A stretch of 64,000 nucleotides of DNA from PALG01 sp964495885 (GTDB taxonomy: Bacteria > Bacteroidota > Bacteroidia > Flavobacteriales > Flavobacteriaceae). Below the pieces are notes generated by a model. That model did no database searches. It was not told the origin of the DNA and saw nothing but the letters and a program-made list of their open reading frames with translations. A program made the translations under genes and the position numbers. This document shows, piece by piece, positions 8,775-16,311 of the stretch. Position 1 is the first letter of the stretch, and every line of letters begins with the position of its first letter. Location: NCBI GenBank assembly GCA_964495885.1, contig CAZBWO010000004.1:1-64000 (forward strand), read 5' to 3'.

Positions 8775-9398
8775 TTAAGATCCAGATTTTCTAGGTTCTG
8801 CTTCAGACAGCTTTAAAGGAAACAATTCTTGAACTCTTTCCATGTCATCCTTGTAAGACTCTGCTTCTATTTCGCCAATATCACCAGAGTTGATAGCGTT
8901 TTTGATATCGGTGTATTTCCATCCAAACAAACGTTGTGACTCTCGATCCCTCAAATAGTTATACGCTGCTACCAATTCATTCTGAACGGCGATATACATT
9001 TCATAAGATGTAAGTCGGTCATTTTGAACTGAAATTACCGCTTTTTGAGGATTATCTGAAGACTCTGCAGATCGTTTACCTTGACAGTAGTTACAATATT
9101 CTGGAGATCCTGAAGGAGCACCTCCATTATCTAAAAAGTCGATAGCTGCCTGTCTAAGGTCTTTCAAATCCATAAGCTCTTCTTCAACCAAGAGCTGATC
9201 GTTCTTATTCACATTCACCACAAACAGATTTTTCTGTTTGATTACTGGCGGGTCTTCTATTTCAATATCTGGCGGCAACTGCCTTGCAATACCCTTATCT
9301 TTCTCAATCGTGGTGGTGACCAAGAAGAATATGAGTAGAAGGAAGGCAATATCTGCCATAGACCCCGCATTTACTTCGGGTGTTGCTCTTCTTGCCAT
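8775..9398 (-). CDS. Biopolymer transport protein ExbD (first copy, with CxxC)
   Basis: Protein of 207 residues. The membrane helix lies at about residues 12-32 (MADIAFLLLIFFLVTTTI) with the conserved Asp at its start. The periplasmic domain is longer than in the second copy and carries Tyr-Cys-Asn-Tyr-Cys-Gln around residue 108, a CxxC motif unusual for ExbD in general but which I believe recurs in flavobacterial copies. The motif could form a disulfide or bind a metal. It starts one base after the 4-TM gene stops, so the two are tightly coupled. Confidence 0.88.
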   Translation of the reverse strand: MARRATPEVNAGSMADIAFLLLIFFLVTTTIEKDKGIARQLPPDIEIEDPPVIKQKNLFVVNVNKNDQLLVEEELMDLKDLRQAAIDFLDNGGAPSGSPEYCNYCQGKRSAESSDNPQKAVISVQNDRLTSYEMYIAVQNELVAAYNYLRDRESQRLFGWKYTDIKNAINSGDIGEIEAESYKDDMERVQELFPLKLSEAEPRKSGS

Positions 9399-9399
9399 A

Positions 9400-9855
9400 T
9401 TATCGGTTTGTTACTTTTTTGAATCCACTAAAAATCATTGATCCTACTGCTAGGATTGCAAGGATGTAAAAGGTATTGAGACCTGCACCAACCCATTTCG
9501 AGGTCTTTTCGGTTACATTCTCTGTTTGAATCAAATCTGCAGGAAGACCATCCAAACTTCCGCTTGACATCACATACCCAATGATAACAATGAGTAAAAA
9601 CGCCCCTACAGAAAGTAAGGTTTTTTTAATGTTTCCAGAAGCGATTCCCTTTAGCACAAAGAAGACCACAAATAGGATGAGGAGCACAAATACAATAAGT
9701 GCTACTGTATATATTGGGGACACCGCTGATAGATCACCCATTGCAGCTTCAGTTTCAATAGCATCGTCTCCTTTTAACAGAATCATCACATACGTAATAA
9801 TTCCTGCCAAGCCGAACACCAATGCTAGTATTTTTACAATTTTATGTAAAGCCAT
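9400..9855 (-). CDS. Four-helix membrane protein of the Exb operon
   Basis: Protein of 151 residues with four predicted membrane helices (about residues 7-27, 48-68, 78-96 and 125-145) and a short acidic loop after the first. I do not recognise a named family. It always sits between the ExbB-like and ExbD-like genes in the layout seen here, starting 17 bases after exbB and ending one base before exbD, so it is probably an accessory subunit or assembly factor of that motor. That role is inferred from position only. Confidence 0.75.
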   Translation of the reverse strand: MALHKIVKILALVFGLAGIITYVMILLKGDDAIETEAAMGDLSAVSPIYTVALIVFVLLILFVVFFVLKGIASGNIKKTLLSVGAFLLIVIIGYVMSSGSLDGLPADLIQTENVTEKTSKWVGAGLNTFYILAILAVGSMIFSGFKKVTNR

Positions 9856-9872
9856 TTTGCTGGTTTTAAATA

Positions 9873-10676
9873 TTATTTTTTGTTTTTGTATTCTACCAAC
9901 ATATCAATTAACGTGATAGAAGCATCTTCCATATTGTTTACAATACTATCAATTTTAGCAATGATATAGTTATAGAAGATTTGAAGGATAATCGCAACGA
10001 TCAATCCAAATACTGTAGTCAAAAGGGCTACTTTAATACCTCCTGCTACAAGGGAAGGGTTCATATCACCAGCAGCTTGGATTTTATCAAAAGCTTGAAT
10101 CATACCAATTACCGTACCCATGAATCCAAGCATAGGTGCCAAAGCGATAAATAATGAAATCCAAGAAACGTTTTTCTCTAACTGTCCCATTTGAACACCA
10201 CCATAAGATACAACTGCTTTTTCTGCTGCATCGATGCTTTCATCTGCTCTGTCAAGGCCTTGATAGTATATTGAAGCAACAGGTCCTTTTGTATTTCTAC
10301 ATACCTCTTTAGCGGCTTCGATCCCCCCACTGTTCAATGCTTCTTCCACATTGCTTGCCAATTTATTGGTATTGGTAGTAGAAAGATTAAGGAAGATGAT
10401 TCTTTCAATGGCAATTGCCAATCCAAGAATCAAACACAACAATACAATACCCATAAATCCTGGGCCTCCTTCAATGAATCGTTGCTTTAGTTCTTGATGG
10501 AAACTCTTGGACGTTCCTTCCGAAGAAGCCTCCTCTTCCTGAACCAATGATATAGTGGCTGCGGAAGAAAGTGTTTGCAAACTCGTAGGCATGGTTTGCG
10601 CAGTGGTTGCGTTTACGTTGGTTGTGCCTGCAAAAACCATTGCGGCAATTGCTAGAATAGAAAATAATTTTTTCAT
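9873..10676 (-). CDS. exbB: MotA/TolQ/ExbB-type proton channel subunit
   Basis: Protein of 267 residues. It begins with a signal-like hydrophobic segment (residues 1-23, ending NVNA) and a Ser/Glu-rich linker, then three membrane helices: about 75-95, 165-190 and 205-230. The conserved block GFMGTVIGMIQAFDKI (about residue 184) and the following Gly/Ala helix are the hallmark of ExbB/TolQ/MotA channel proteins. It is the first gene of the operon and would form the pentameric stator around the ExbD dimer in the inner membrane. TonB-dependent receptors such as the one at 38074 are plausible clients. Confidence 0.9.
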   Translation of the reverse strand: MKKLFSILAIAAMVFAGTTNVNATTAQTMPTSLQTLSSAATISLVQEEEASSEGTSKSFHQELKQRFIEGGPGFMGIVLLCLILGLAIAIERIIFLNLSTTNTNKLASNVEEALNSGGIEAAKEVCRNTKGPVASIYYQGLDRADESIDAAEKAVVSYGGVQMGQLEKNVSWISLFIALAPMLGFMGTVIGMIQAFDKIQAAGDMNPSLVAGGIKVALLTTVFGLIVAIILQIFYNYIIAKIDSIVNNMEDASITLIDMLVEYKNKK

Positions 10677-10719
10677 TGCTATCGACTTAAAGTTTGATTT
10701 TAGTTATTAGTTTAAGGTT

Positions 10720-10727
10720 TAAAGATA
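10720..10727 (-). promoter_or_regulatory. -7-like element TATCTTTA of the Exb operon
   Basis: Minus-strand match with one mismatch to TAnnTTTG, 43 bases before the exbB ATG. A short palindrome (AACTGC and GCAGTT around 10764) lies about 30 bases further upstream. Confidence 0.5.
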
Positions 10728-10895
10728 TAAAATTATTTAGTTAATCTGCAATAAAATAACTGCTGCAGTTTACTAATAGGTCTTGTTTTATAAAGCACTC
10801 TTGGGCTTTGCACAAATTTGATATGTGATTACCCTAATATAAGAAATTTTAGCACAAGTCTTCTTGAGCAAAATTATATTCAGGATATTAATTTG

Positions 10896-10983
10896 CAGAG
10901 AGGAAGGGATTCGAACCCTCGATACGCTTTTGGCGTATACACACTTTCCAGGCGTGCGCCTTCGACCACTCGGCCACCTCTCT
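10896..10983 (-). tRNA. tRNA-Ser (anticodon GGA)
   Basis: Minus-strand cloverleaf of about 88 nt. The acceptor AGAGAGG pairs with CCTCTCT and has discriminator G. The D-arm begins TGGCCGAGTGG, the anticodon loop is CTGGAAA, a long class II variable arm follows (complementary TACGC and GCGTA), and the T-arm reads GGTTCGAATCC. CCA is not encoded. It decodes UCC and UCU. Confidence 0.96.
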
Positions 10984-11052
10984 AGTTTAACCGTTTTTAC
11001 AAACGGGATGGCAAATAACAAAAAAAAAATAATTTGGTAAAATATTTGAAGC

Positions 11053-12090
11053 CTAAATTTTGGTGATTTCCCCTCTTAGGGATTTCTCAAATTGTTCTTT
11101 GAAGTTTTCCCCTTTCAGTTGTCTTCCCAAAAGGTACATCATTTTAGTGATGGCAGCTTCAGTTGTCATGTCCCATCCAGAAATAACTCCAATCCTTTCC
11201 AATCCCATACTTGTTTCATACAATCCCATCACCACTCCTCCACCATCACATTGGGTAATGTTTACTACCGGGATTCCTTTTGATATGGTTTCTTCCAAAG
11301 AATCCAACAACCAAGCTTCATTGGTTGCATTTCCACTTCCGAAGGTCTCCAATACCACTCCCTTCAAGCCTTTTAATGCTAATAAATGACGAAAGGTTGC
11401 TTCTGCCAAGCCTGGAAATAATTTAACTAGCAGGATTTGCGTTTCCATGGATTTATACACCTTTAAAGGAGCTTCACTTTCCTGTCTCCACAAAGCAGTT
11501 TCATTAAAAAATAACCGCACACCACTTTCTGCCAATGCAGGGTAATTAAGGGAGTCAAAGGCTTCAAATTGTTCAGCGCTTATTTTGGTAGTTCTATTTG
11601 CACGATACAATTTATATTCAAAATACAAACAGACTTCCTGCACCTTGGCCTTCCCGTGCTCTTGAAGAGCGGCAATTTGCAATGAGGTAATGAGATTTTC
11701 CTTAGCGTCTGTTCGAAGATCTCCAATAGGTAATTGAGATCCTGTAAAGATGATAGGTTTGGAAAGATTTTCCAGCATAAAACTAAGGGCAGAAGCCGTG
11801 TAGGACATGGTATCGCTACCGTGAAGCACCACAAACCCATCATAATGATCATACTCCTTTTCAATAATTTCCACGAGGTTCACCCAATATTCAGGTTTCA
11901 TATTGGAACTATCTATGGGGTGCTGAAAGCTATGAGTTTGAATAGAGCAATCCAAAAGATTGATCTCTGGGATGTATTTCAATAATTCATCAAAATTGAA
12001 ACTTTTCAAAGCTCCAGTCATAGGATCTTTTATCATTCCAATGGTTCCTCCTGTATAGATAAGCAGTATGCGTGATTTCGAAGCGGTCAT
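11053..12090 (-). CDS. ansA: Type I (cytoplasmic) L-asparaginase
   Basis: Protein of 345 residues hydrolysing asparagine to aspartate and ammonia. The N-terminal YTGGTIGM block carries the first catalytic Thr. VLHGSDTMSYTASALSF around residue 100 carries the second Thr with its Asp (the TxxS/HGTDT-type motif). No signal peptide is visible, which fits the cytoplasmic type I enzyme. Its start overlaps the stop of tatD by four bases, so both are made from one transcript. The tRNA-Ser gene lies downstream on the same strand. Confidence 0.92.
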   Translation of the reverse strand: MTASKSRILLIYTGGTIGMIKDPMTGALKSFNFDELLKYIPEINLLDCSIQTHSFQHPIDSSNMKPEYWVNLVEIIEKEYDHYDGFVVLHGSDTMSYTASALSFMLENLSKPIIFTGSQLPIGDLRTDAKENLITSLQIAALQEHGKAKVQEVCLYFEYKLYRANRTTKISAEQFEAFDSLNYPALAESGVRLFFNETALWRQESEAPLKVYKSMETQILLVKLFPGLAEATFRHLLALKGLKGVVLETFGSGNATNEAWLLDSLEETISKGIPVVNITQCDGGGVVMGLYETSMGLERIGVISGWDMTTEAAITKMMYLLGRQLKGENFKEQFEKSLRGEITKI

Positions 12091-12851
12091 TTTTTAAATA
12101 TTTCCAAGGCGTTTTGAGTGGTTTTTGAAGCTACTTCTTCTTCGGAAATTCCATAGATAGCAGCCACTTTTTCACAAATTAAAGGAAGGTAACTACTTTC
12201 ATTTCGCTTCCCCCTATAAGGCACTGGGGCAAGATAAGGTGCATCTGTTTCCAGCACAAGGTGCTTCAGGGGAATTTGATCCAGAAATGTGTCTATCTTT
12301 CCATTTTTAAAAGTAACCACCCCTCCTATTCCAAGTTTCATTCCGAAGCCTATTGCTTTATGGGCCTCTTCCAAGGTTCCCGTAAAACAATGAAATATTC
12401 CGTAAAGCGTTTCATCTTTTTCGGTCTCCAACACTTCAAAAATTTCATCAAACGCATCCCTACAATGAATCACAATAGGAAGTGCTTTTCTTTTCGCAAG
12501 CTGAATTTGCCTCTTGAAAGCGATTTTCTGTATTTCCAAAGTGCTTTTATCCCAATATAAATCAATCCCTATTTCTCCTACTGCACAAAATTCACGCTGC
12601 TGAAACTGTTCTTCTACATGCGCCAGTTCTTCTTCAAAATTGGCTTTTACAGAGGTTGGGTGCAACCCCATCATAAGCGAAACTTTCTTCGGATTGCTTT
12701 TTTCCAATTCATACATTGATGCAGTATAACTGGAGTCTATGGCGGGTATGTAAAAATGCTCCACACCAACATTTAGGGCCCGTTGTATCATTGCATTCCT
12801 GTCTTCTGCAAATGCCTCACTGTAGAGGTGGGTATGGGTATCTATCAACAT
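12087..12851 (-). CDS. TatD-family metal-dependent hydrolase
   Basis: Protein of 254 residues of the TatD/YcfH nuclease group (TIM barrel, two metals). Visible motifs in order: DTHTH at the N-terminus, GEIGIDLYWD (about 92), PIVIHCRDA (about 127), GIFHCFTGT (about 150) and LETDAPYLAP (about 203). These are the metal and catalytic residues of the family, whose members act as 3'-5' exonucleases or DNases. The ATG at 12851 is preferred over the GTG at 12857, which lies inside the -7 element. It is divergent from the retropepsin-like gene with only 43 bases between the starts. Confidence 0.92.
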   Translation of the reverse strand: MLIDTHTHLYSEAFAEDRNAMIQRALNVGVEHFYIPAIDSSYTASMYELEKSNPKKVSLMMGLHPTSVKANFEEELAHVEEQFQQREFCAVGEIGIDLYWDKSTLEIQKIAFKRQIQLAKRKALPIVIHCRDAFDEIFEVLETEKDETLYGIFHCFTGTLEEAHKAIGFGMKLGIGGVVTFKNGKIDTFLDQIPLKHLVLETDAPYLAPVPYRGKRNESSYLPLICEKVAAIYGISEEEVASKTTQNALEIFKK

Positions 12852-12856
12852 GACCA

Positions 12857-12864
12857 CAAAACTA
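12857..12864 (-). promoter_or_regulatory. -7 element TAGTTTTG of tatD-ansA
   Basis: Exact minus-strand match to TAnnTTTG, five bases before the tatD ATG at 12851. Confidence 0.55.
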
Positions 12865-12876
12865 GTATTTGTTCGT

Positions 12877-12884
12877 TATATTTG
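12877..12884 (+). promoter_or_regulatory. -7 element TATATTTG of the retropepsin-like gene
   Basis: Exact match to TAnnTTTG, ten bases before the TTG start at 12895. It lies within the longest reading frame and argues against the ATG at 12850. Confidence 0.6.
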
Positions 12885-12894
12885 CGAAAAAAAC

Positions 12895-13335
12895 TTGGAA
12901 TCCCTTCGAACATTTTTAGAAAACAGCGGCTTTGAAAGACTCTCCTTGTTGAAGTTGAGTACAGGGCATTATCGATTATCCCTTGAAGTAAATGGCCAAA
13001 CAGGGCAGTTTATCCTAGATACTGGGGCTTCCTCCAGCTGTATTGGCTTTGAAAGTGTTCCTTATTTCAATTTATTTTCAGAAAACACCGAAATAAAAGC
13101 TGCCGGTGCCGGTGCAATTAATATGGAAACCAAAATGGCCCACAACAATACATTAAAAATAGGTTCTTTAGTATTTCGGAAATTATCCTTCGTCTTATTT
13201 GATATGACCCATGTAAATGAAGCTTTAGCTCAAGCAAATGAATTACCTGTGCATGGGATTTTAGGAGCCGATTTCCTAAAAAAGCGTCGCGCCGTTATTG
13301 ATTATGGACGAAATTGCGCCTATTTCAAAAGGTAG
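12895..13335 (+). CDS. Retropepsin-like aspartic protease
   Basis: Protein of 146 residues with one aspartic-protease lobe. FILDTGASSSCIGFE (about residues 40-54) carries the catalytic Asp-Thr-Gly triad. The flap region follows, and HGILGADFLKKRRAVIDY near the C-terminus is the second conserved block of retropepsin/gag-asp proteins. A single lobe would have to act as a homodimer. No signal peptide is seen, so it is probably cytoplasmic; the substrate is unknown. The start is placed at TTG 12895, since the earlier ATG at 12850 would translate through the promoter and give an atypical N-terminus. Confidence 0.8.
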   Translation: MESLRTFLENSGFERLSLLKLSTGHYRLSLEVNGQTGQFILDTGASSSCIGFESVPYFNLFSENTEIKAAGAGAINMETKMAHNNTLKIGSLVFRKLSFVLFDMTHVNEALAQANELPVHGILGADFLKKRRAVIDYGRNCAYFKR

Positions 13336-13356
13336 ACCTTTTCCCATTTTTTTTAT

Positions 13357-13364
13357 TAATTTTA
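13357..13364 (+). promoter_or_regulatory. Possible -7 element TAATTTTA of the histidine kinase operon
   Basis: One mismatch to TAnnTTTG, 25 bases before the TTG start at 13390, in the short gap after the retropepsin-like gene. Confidence 0.4.
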
Positions 13365-13389
13365 CACCTGCCCTTCAAAATATTACCTC

Positions 13390-15417
13390 TTGAAAATATA
13401 TTACTTACGGGCCCTAATTTGTACTCTTTCTTTTTTTTGGAGCAGCTTCTGTTTTTCCCAGGATTTGGAATATTACAAAAACATGAAGGACACCGCCTCT
13501 TCTCCGCAGATAAAATTGGTAGCCCTGGATTCTATCCTATCAAAAGAGGGCAGGAAGGATTTACAGCAATTTATAAACAATAGCATTGCATATATTGAAT
13601 TGGCCAAAGAATTGGACAGCATAAAAGCGGCGGCCAAAAAGATGATTAGTTTAAGCTATACTCTTACCTCACATGCCAATCAGCCAGAGAAGGCTGTTAG
13701 AATGATTGATGAGCTTTTGGCTAGGAAATACAAAATAAAGGACTCTTTTCTGGTCGCAAGTTTATATCTGAAAAGAGGTGGTGCAAACTATCGATTGAAC
13801 TTGGAACAAGCAATTGAGGATTATCAAGAAGCCATTGAAAACTTTCCAAAAAGGGATTCTATACATCTTGCTGATGCATTTTTATTTAGTGGACAGGCGT
13901 ATTCCAATCTAGGGAAATTTGTACCCGCAGGTGAATACTATCAAAAAGCTTACAATTATTTTGAAGCATTGGGAGATTATGAATACATGGTATTTGCACA
14001 ACAGGGTATTACCACTATGTATAGCATGAATGGGTTCTATGAAAAAGCGAAGGAAGAGCGGGAAAAAAATATAAAAAAAATCCAAGATTTAGGACTTCAA
14101 CAACACTTGTTGGTGATGTACTATAATCAGGCATTAGATTACAAAAAACTTGGAAACAACCAACTACACCTCTCCTATTTAAAGAAAGCATATGACTTGC
14201 TCATGGATAGCTCCCAAAAAGAAAATATTATCTATGACAGATTATATGTTTTTTCAAAGTTAATAGACCATTACCTCAGCGAAGGGAATATAAAGGAAGC
14301 TGAAAAATATTTCCAGATTGTAAGGCAGTACCATAATCCTGAAATAAAGGATTTAATTTATGTGAGCCACTATTCAGAAATACGCTCCCGAATGGCGCTT
14401 TTTGAGAACAAGCTAGACACAGCGTTATTCTATGCTACAAAAAAACAGCAAGCGGCCCAAAGTATGAGATATGAAGAAGATATAATTGCCTCAAAAGAGT
14501 TACTAAGTGAAGTTTTTACGAAAAAAGGATCTTTTCAAAAAGCTTTGGAGTACAGAATTGATCTTGAAAAGGTGAAAGACTCCATCTACAATAGAACGAC
14601 GGCAAATTCGCTAGCGTATTATCAAACCCTTTATGAAACCGAAAAGAAGGAACGCGAACTAATCGCCAAAAACACCAACATCCAATTACTGGAAAAAGAC
14701 AATGAAGCTGCCAAAAAAAGGTTTCTTTTCATTAGCATTGCTTTAGCACTGTTTTTTGGTCTCGTCTTGGTATATAGAAACAGAATGGTCCTTAAAAACA
14801 AAAAAATCTTGCAAGAGAAATTCAGCCAGGAATTATTATTGTCTCAAGAGGAAGAACGGAAACGCATTTCTAAAGACTTACATGATGGATTGGGGCAACA
14901 ATTATTGCTCCTAAAAAATAAATTGACACAGACCCAGGATACTGAAACCCAAAAATTAGCAGAAAATGCCATCGAGGAAGTTCGCGGAATTTCCAGAGAC
15001 TTGCATCCATTTCAGCTTCAGGAATTGGGAATCACCAAGGCCATAGAAATGTCACTCAACCAGGTGGACGAAAACACCACCTTGTTTATTTCTTCAGATA
15101 TTGAAAATATAGACCATATTTTCAGTAAAAAACAAGAAGTCAACCTCTATCGCATTGTACAGGAATCCTTAAACAATATCATTAAACATGCAAAGGCAGA
15201 AGCCGGAAAAGTCACAATAAAGCGAACCATTGATGCCATTATTCTGGAAATAAAAGACAATGGTATTGGTTTTGATTTTTCCGAAGAATATCAAAACGTT
15301 CAAAGCTTAGGCCTTAAAACACTTTTAGAACGAACCAAGTTTTTAAAAGGACAGATGAAAGTAACCTCCAAAAAAAACGAAGGCACCACCCTCTCCTTTA
15401 AATTCCCAACGGTATGA
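13390..15417 (+). CDS. TPR-containing sensor histidine kinase (NarL/DesK type)
   Basis: Protein of 675 residues. A signal peptide (residues 1-23, ending FCFSQ) exports a TPR-rich sensor region (about 60-420) to the periplasm. A short helical segment, one membrane helix (about 445-463), a HisKA_3 dimerisation domain and a HATPase_c domain follow. The phospho-accepting His is in the block RISKDLHDGLGQQ (about 497), and ATP-binding boxes include NNIIKHAKA (about 592) and DNGIGFDF (about 623). This matches kinases that pair with LuxR-type regulators, and the regulator gene overlaps its end by four bases. The start is TTG, chosen because it gives a perfect signal peptide and no ATG is available. 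The signal sensed is unknown. Confidence 0.92.
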   Translation: MKIYYLRALICTLSFFWSSFCFSQDLEYYKNMKDTASSPQIKLVALDSILSKEGRKDLQQFINNSIAYIELAKELDSIKAAAKKMISLSYTLTSHANQPEKAVRMIDELLARKYKIKDSFLVASLYLKRGGANYRLNLEQAIEDYQEAIENFPKRDSIHLADAFLFSGQAYSNLGKFVPAGEYYQKAYNYFEALGDYEYMVFAQQGITTMYSMNGFYEKAKEEREKNIKKIQDLGLQQHLLVMYYNQALDYKKLGNNQLHLSYLKKAYDLLMDSSQKENIIYDRLYVFSKLIDHYLSEGNIKEAEKYFQIVRQYHNPEIKDLIYVSHYSEIRSRMALFENKLDTALFYATKKQQAAQSMRYEEDIIASKELLSEVFTKKGSFQKALEYRIDLEKVKDSIYNRTTANSLAYYQTLYETEKKERELIAKNTNIQLLEKDNEAAKKRFLFISIALALFFGLVLVYRNRMVLKNKKILQEKFSQELLLSQEEERKRISKDLHDGLGQQLLLLKNKLTQTQDTETQKLAENAIEEVRGISRDLHPFQLQELGITKAIEMSLNQVDENTTLFISSDIENIDHIFSKKQEVNLYRIVQESLNNIIKHAKAEAGKVTIKRTIDAIILEIKDNGIGFDFSEEYQNVQSLGLKTLLERTKFLKGQMKVTSKKNEGTTLSFKFPTV

Positions 15418-16046
15418 GACAGGAATCCATTATCATTGCAGATGACCACCCCCTTTTATTAAAAGGACTCAACGATTTTTTACAAGAAAAAGGCTATAAT
15501 ATTATTGGTACTGGTAATAATGGTCGCGAAGCTTACAATCTTATCGCAAAGATGGAACCGGATATAGCCATACTGGACATTCAAATGCCTTTTATGTCTG
15601 GGCTGGAAATTGCACAAAAGTGTCAAAACAATCAATTAAACACCAAAATCATCCTTATTACCTTCCACAAGGAAAAGGACCTTTACCACAAGGCGAAAGA
15701 GCTACAAGTATACGGATACATCCTTAAGGAATTTGCTTTGGAAGAAATTGAGAACTGCATTAAAACCGTTTCAGAAGGCAATCCCTATTTTAGTCCGAAA
15801 ATCAAAGAACTCCTCTCTTTACAATCCCATGGAAATAGCAGCTTAAATGTCCTAACACCTTCGGAAAAGAAAATTTTAAAATTAATCGCAAAAGACAAGA
15901 CCAATAAGGAAATCGCCGCGATGTTATTTATTTCCCACAGAACAGTGGAAAAACACCGAAGCAATATGATTAATAAGCTTAAATTAGAACACAAAACCAA
16001 TAGCTTACTCATCTGGGCGAAGGAACATCAAGACAAGCTTCACTAA
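15414..16046 (+). CDS. LuxR/NarL-family response regulator
   Basis: Protein of 210 residues. The receiver domain (1-120) has the acidic pair near the N-terminus (IADDHPLLLKGL), the phospho-accepting Asp in AILDIQMPFMSG (about 54) and the switch Lys in YILKEF (about 104). A GerE-type helix-turn-helix spans about 145-200 (LTPSEKKILKLIAKDKTNKEIA, then ISHRTVEKHRSN). It is the partner of the overlapping kinase gene. A palindrome begins directly after its stop codon, in front of a small membrane-peptide gene, and is a likely binding site. Confidence 0.94.
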   Translation: MRQESIIIADDHPLLLKGLNDFLQEKGYNIIGTGNNGREAYNLIAKMEPDIAILDIQMPFMSGLEIAQKCQNNQLNTKIILITFHKEKDLYHKAKELQVYGYILKEFALEEIENCIKTVSEGNPYFSPKIKELLSLQSHGNSSLNVLTPSEKKILKLIAKDKTNKEIAAMLFISHRTVEKHRSNMINKLKLEHKTNSLLIWAKEHQDKLH

Positions 16047-16068
16047 AAATACGTGTTAGTACGTATTT
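16047..16068. promoter_or_regulatory. Palindrome downstream of the response regulator
   Basis: Perfect inverted repeat with arms AAATACGT (16047-16054) and ACGTATTT (16061-16068) and a six-base centre. There is no T-run, so it is not a terminator. Its right arm merges with ATTTGG, which could be a -33 TTTG. It lies 46 bases before the small ORF at 16115. Confidence 0.5.
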
Positions 16069-16114
16069 GGATTTTCATGATATTAAAAGAATTTTACACT
16101 GTAAACAAAATTTC

Positions 16115-16231
16115 ATGGAAACAGAGACCAAAATGAAAAAATTAGGACATGACCGAGTAACTATTTTTGTCATCTCGCTTATGGTTGTTTTCATTATTCT
16201 CTTAAATGTTATTAGCTATTTTGTTTCTTAA
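16115..16231 (+). CDS. Small single-pass membrane peptide (38 aa)
   Basis: A 38-codon frame begins ATG-GAA-ACA and ends TAA. The first 14 residues are charged (Lys, Glu, His, Arg) and are followed by one strongly hydrophobic helix (about residues 15-36, TIFVISLMVVFIILLNVI). The layout, a charged cytoplasmic tail and one helix, is that of a real small membrane protein rather than random sequence. It follows the two-component genes, sits behind a palindrome and is closed off by a terminator, so it may be a target or partner of that system. Function unknown. Confidence 0.55.
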   Translation: METETKMKKLGHDRVTIFVISLMVVFIILLNVISYFVS

Positions 16232-16262
16232 AGTGAGGTTGAATTAACTAACTAACCAAAAT

Positions 16263-16292
16263 AAAAAAGCCCCAAAAATTGGGGCTTTTTTT
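16263..16292. terminator. Bidirectional terminator between the small ORF and sucB
   Basis: A-run, AAGCCCCAA, three-base loop, TTGGGGCTT, T-run: a perfect hairpin with A/T tails on both sides. It serves the plus-strand regulator unit and the minus-strand sucAB unit. Confidence 0.9.
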
Positions 16293-16311
16293 ATACAGTA
16301 TAGGCACTAGT

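Noticed and set aside
10788..11021. Open frame of 77 codons on the minus strand
   Set aside because: It runs straight through the tRNA-Ser gene and has no family resemblance; a chance frame.
13314..13583. 89-codon frame overlapping the histidine kinase start
   Set aside because: Different frame of a clear signal-peptide-bearing kinase; no recognisable product.
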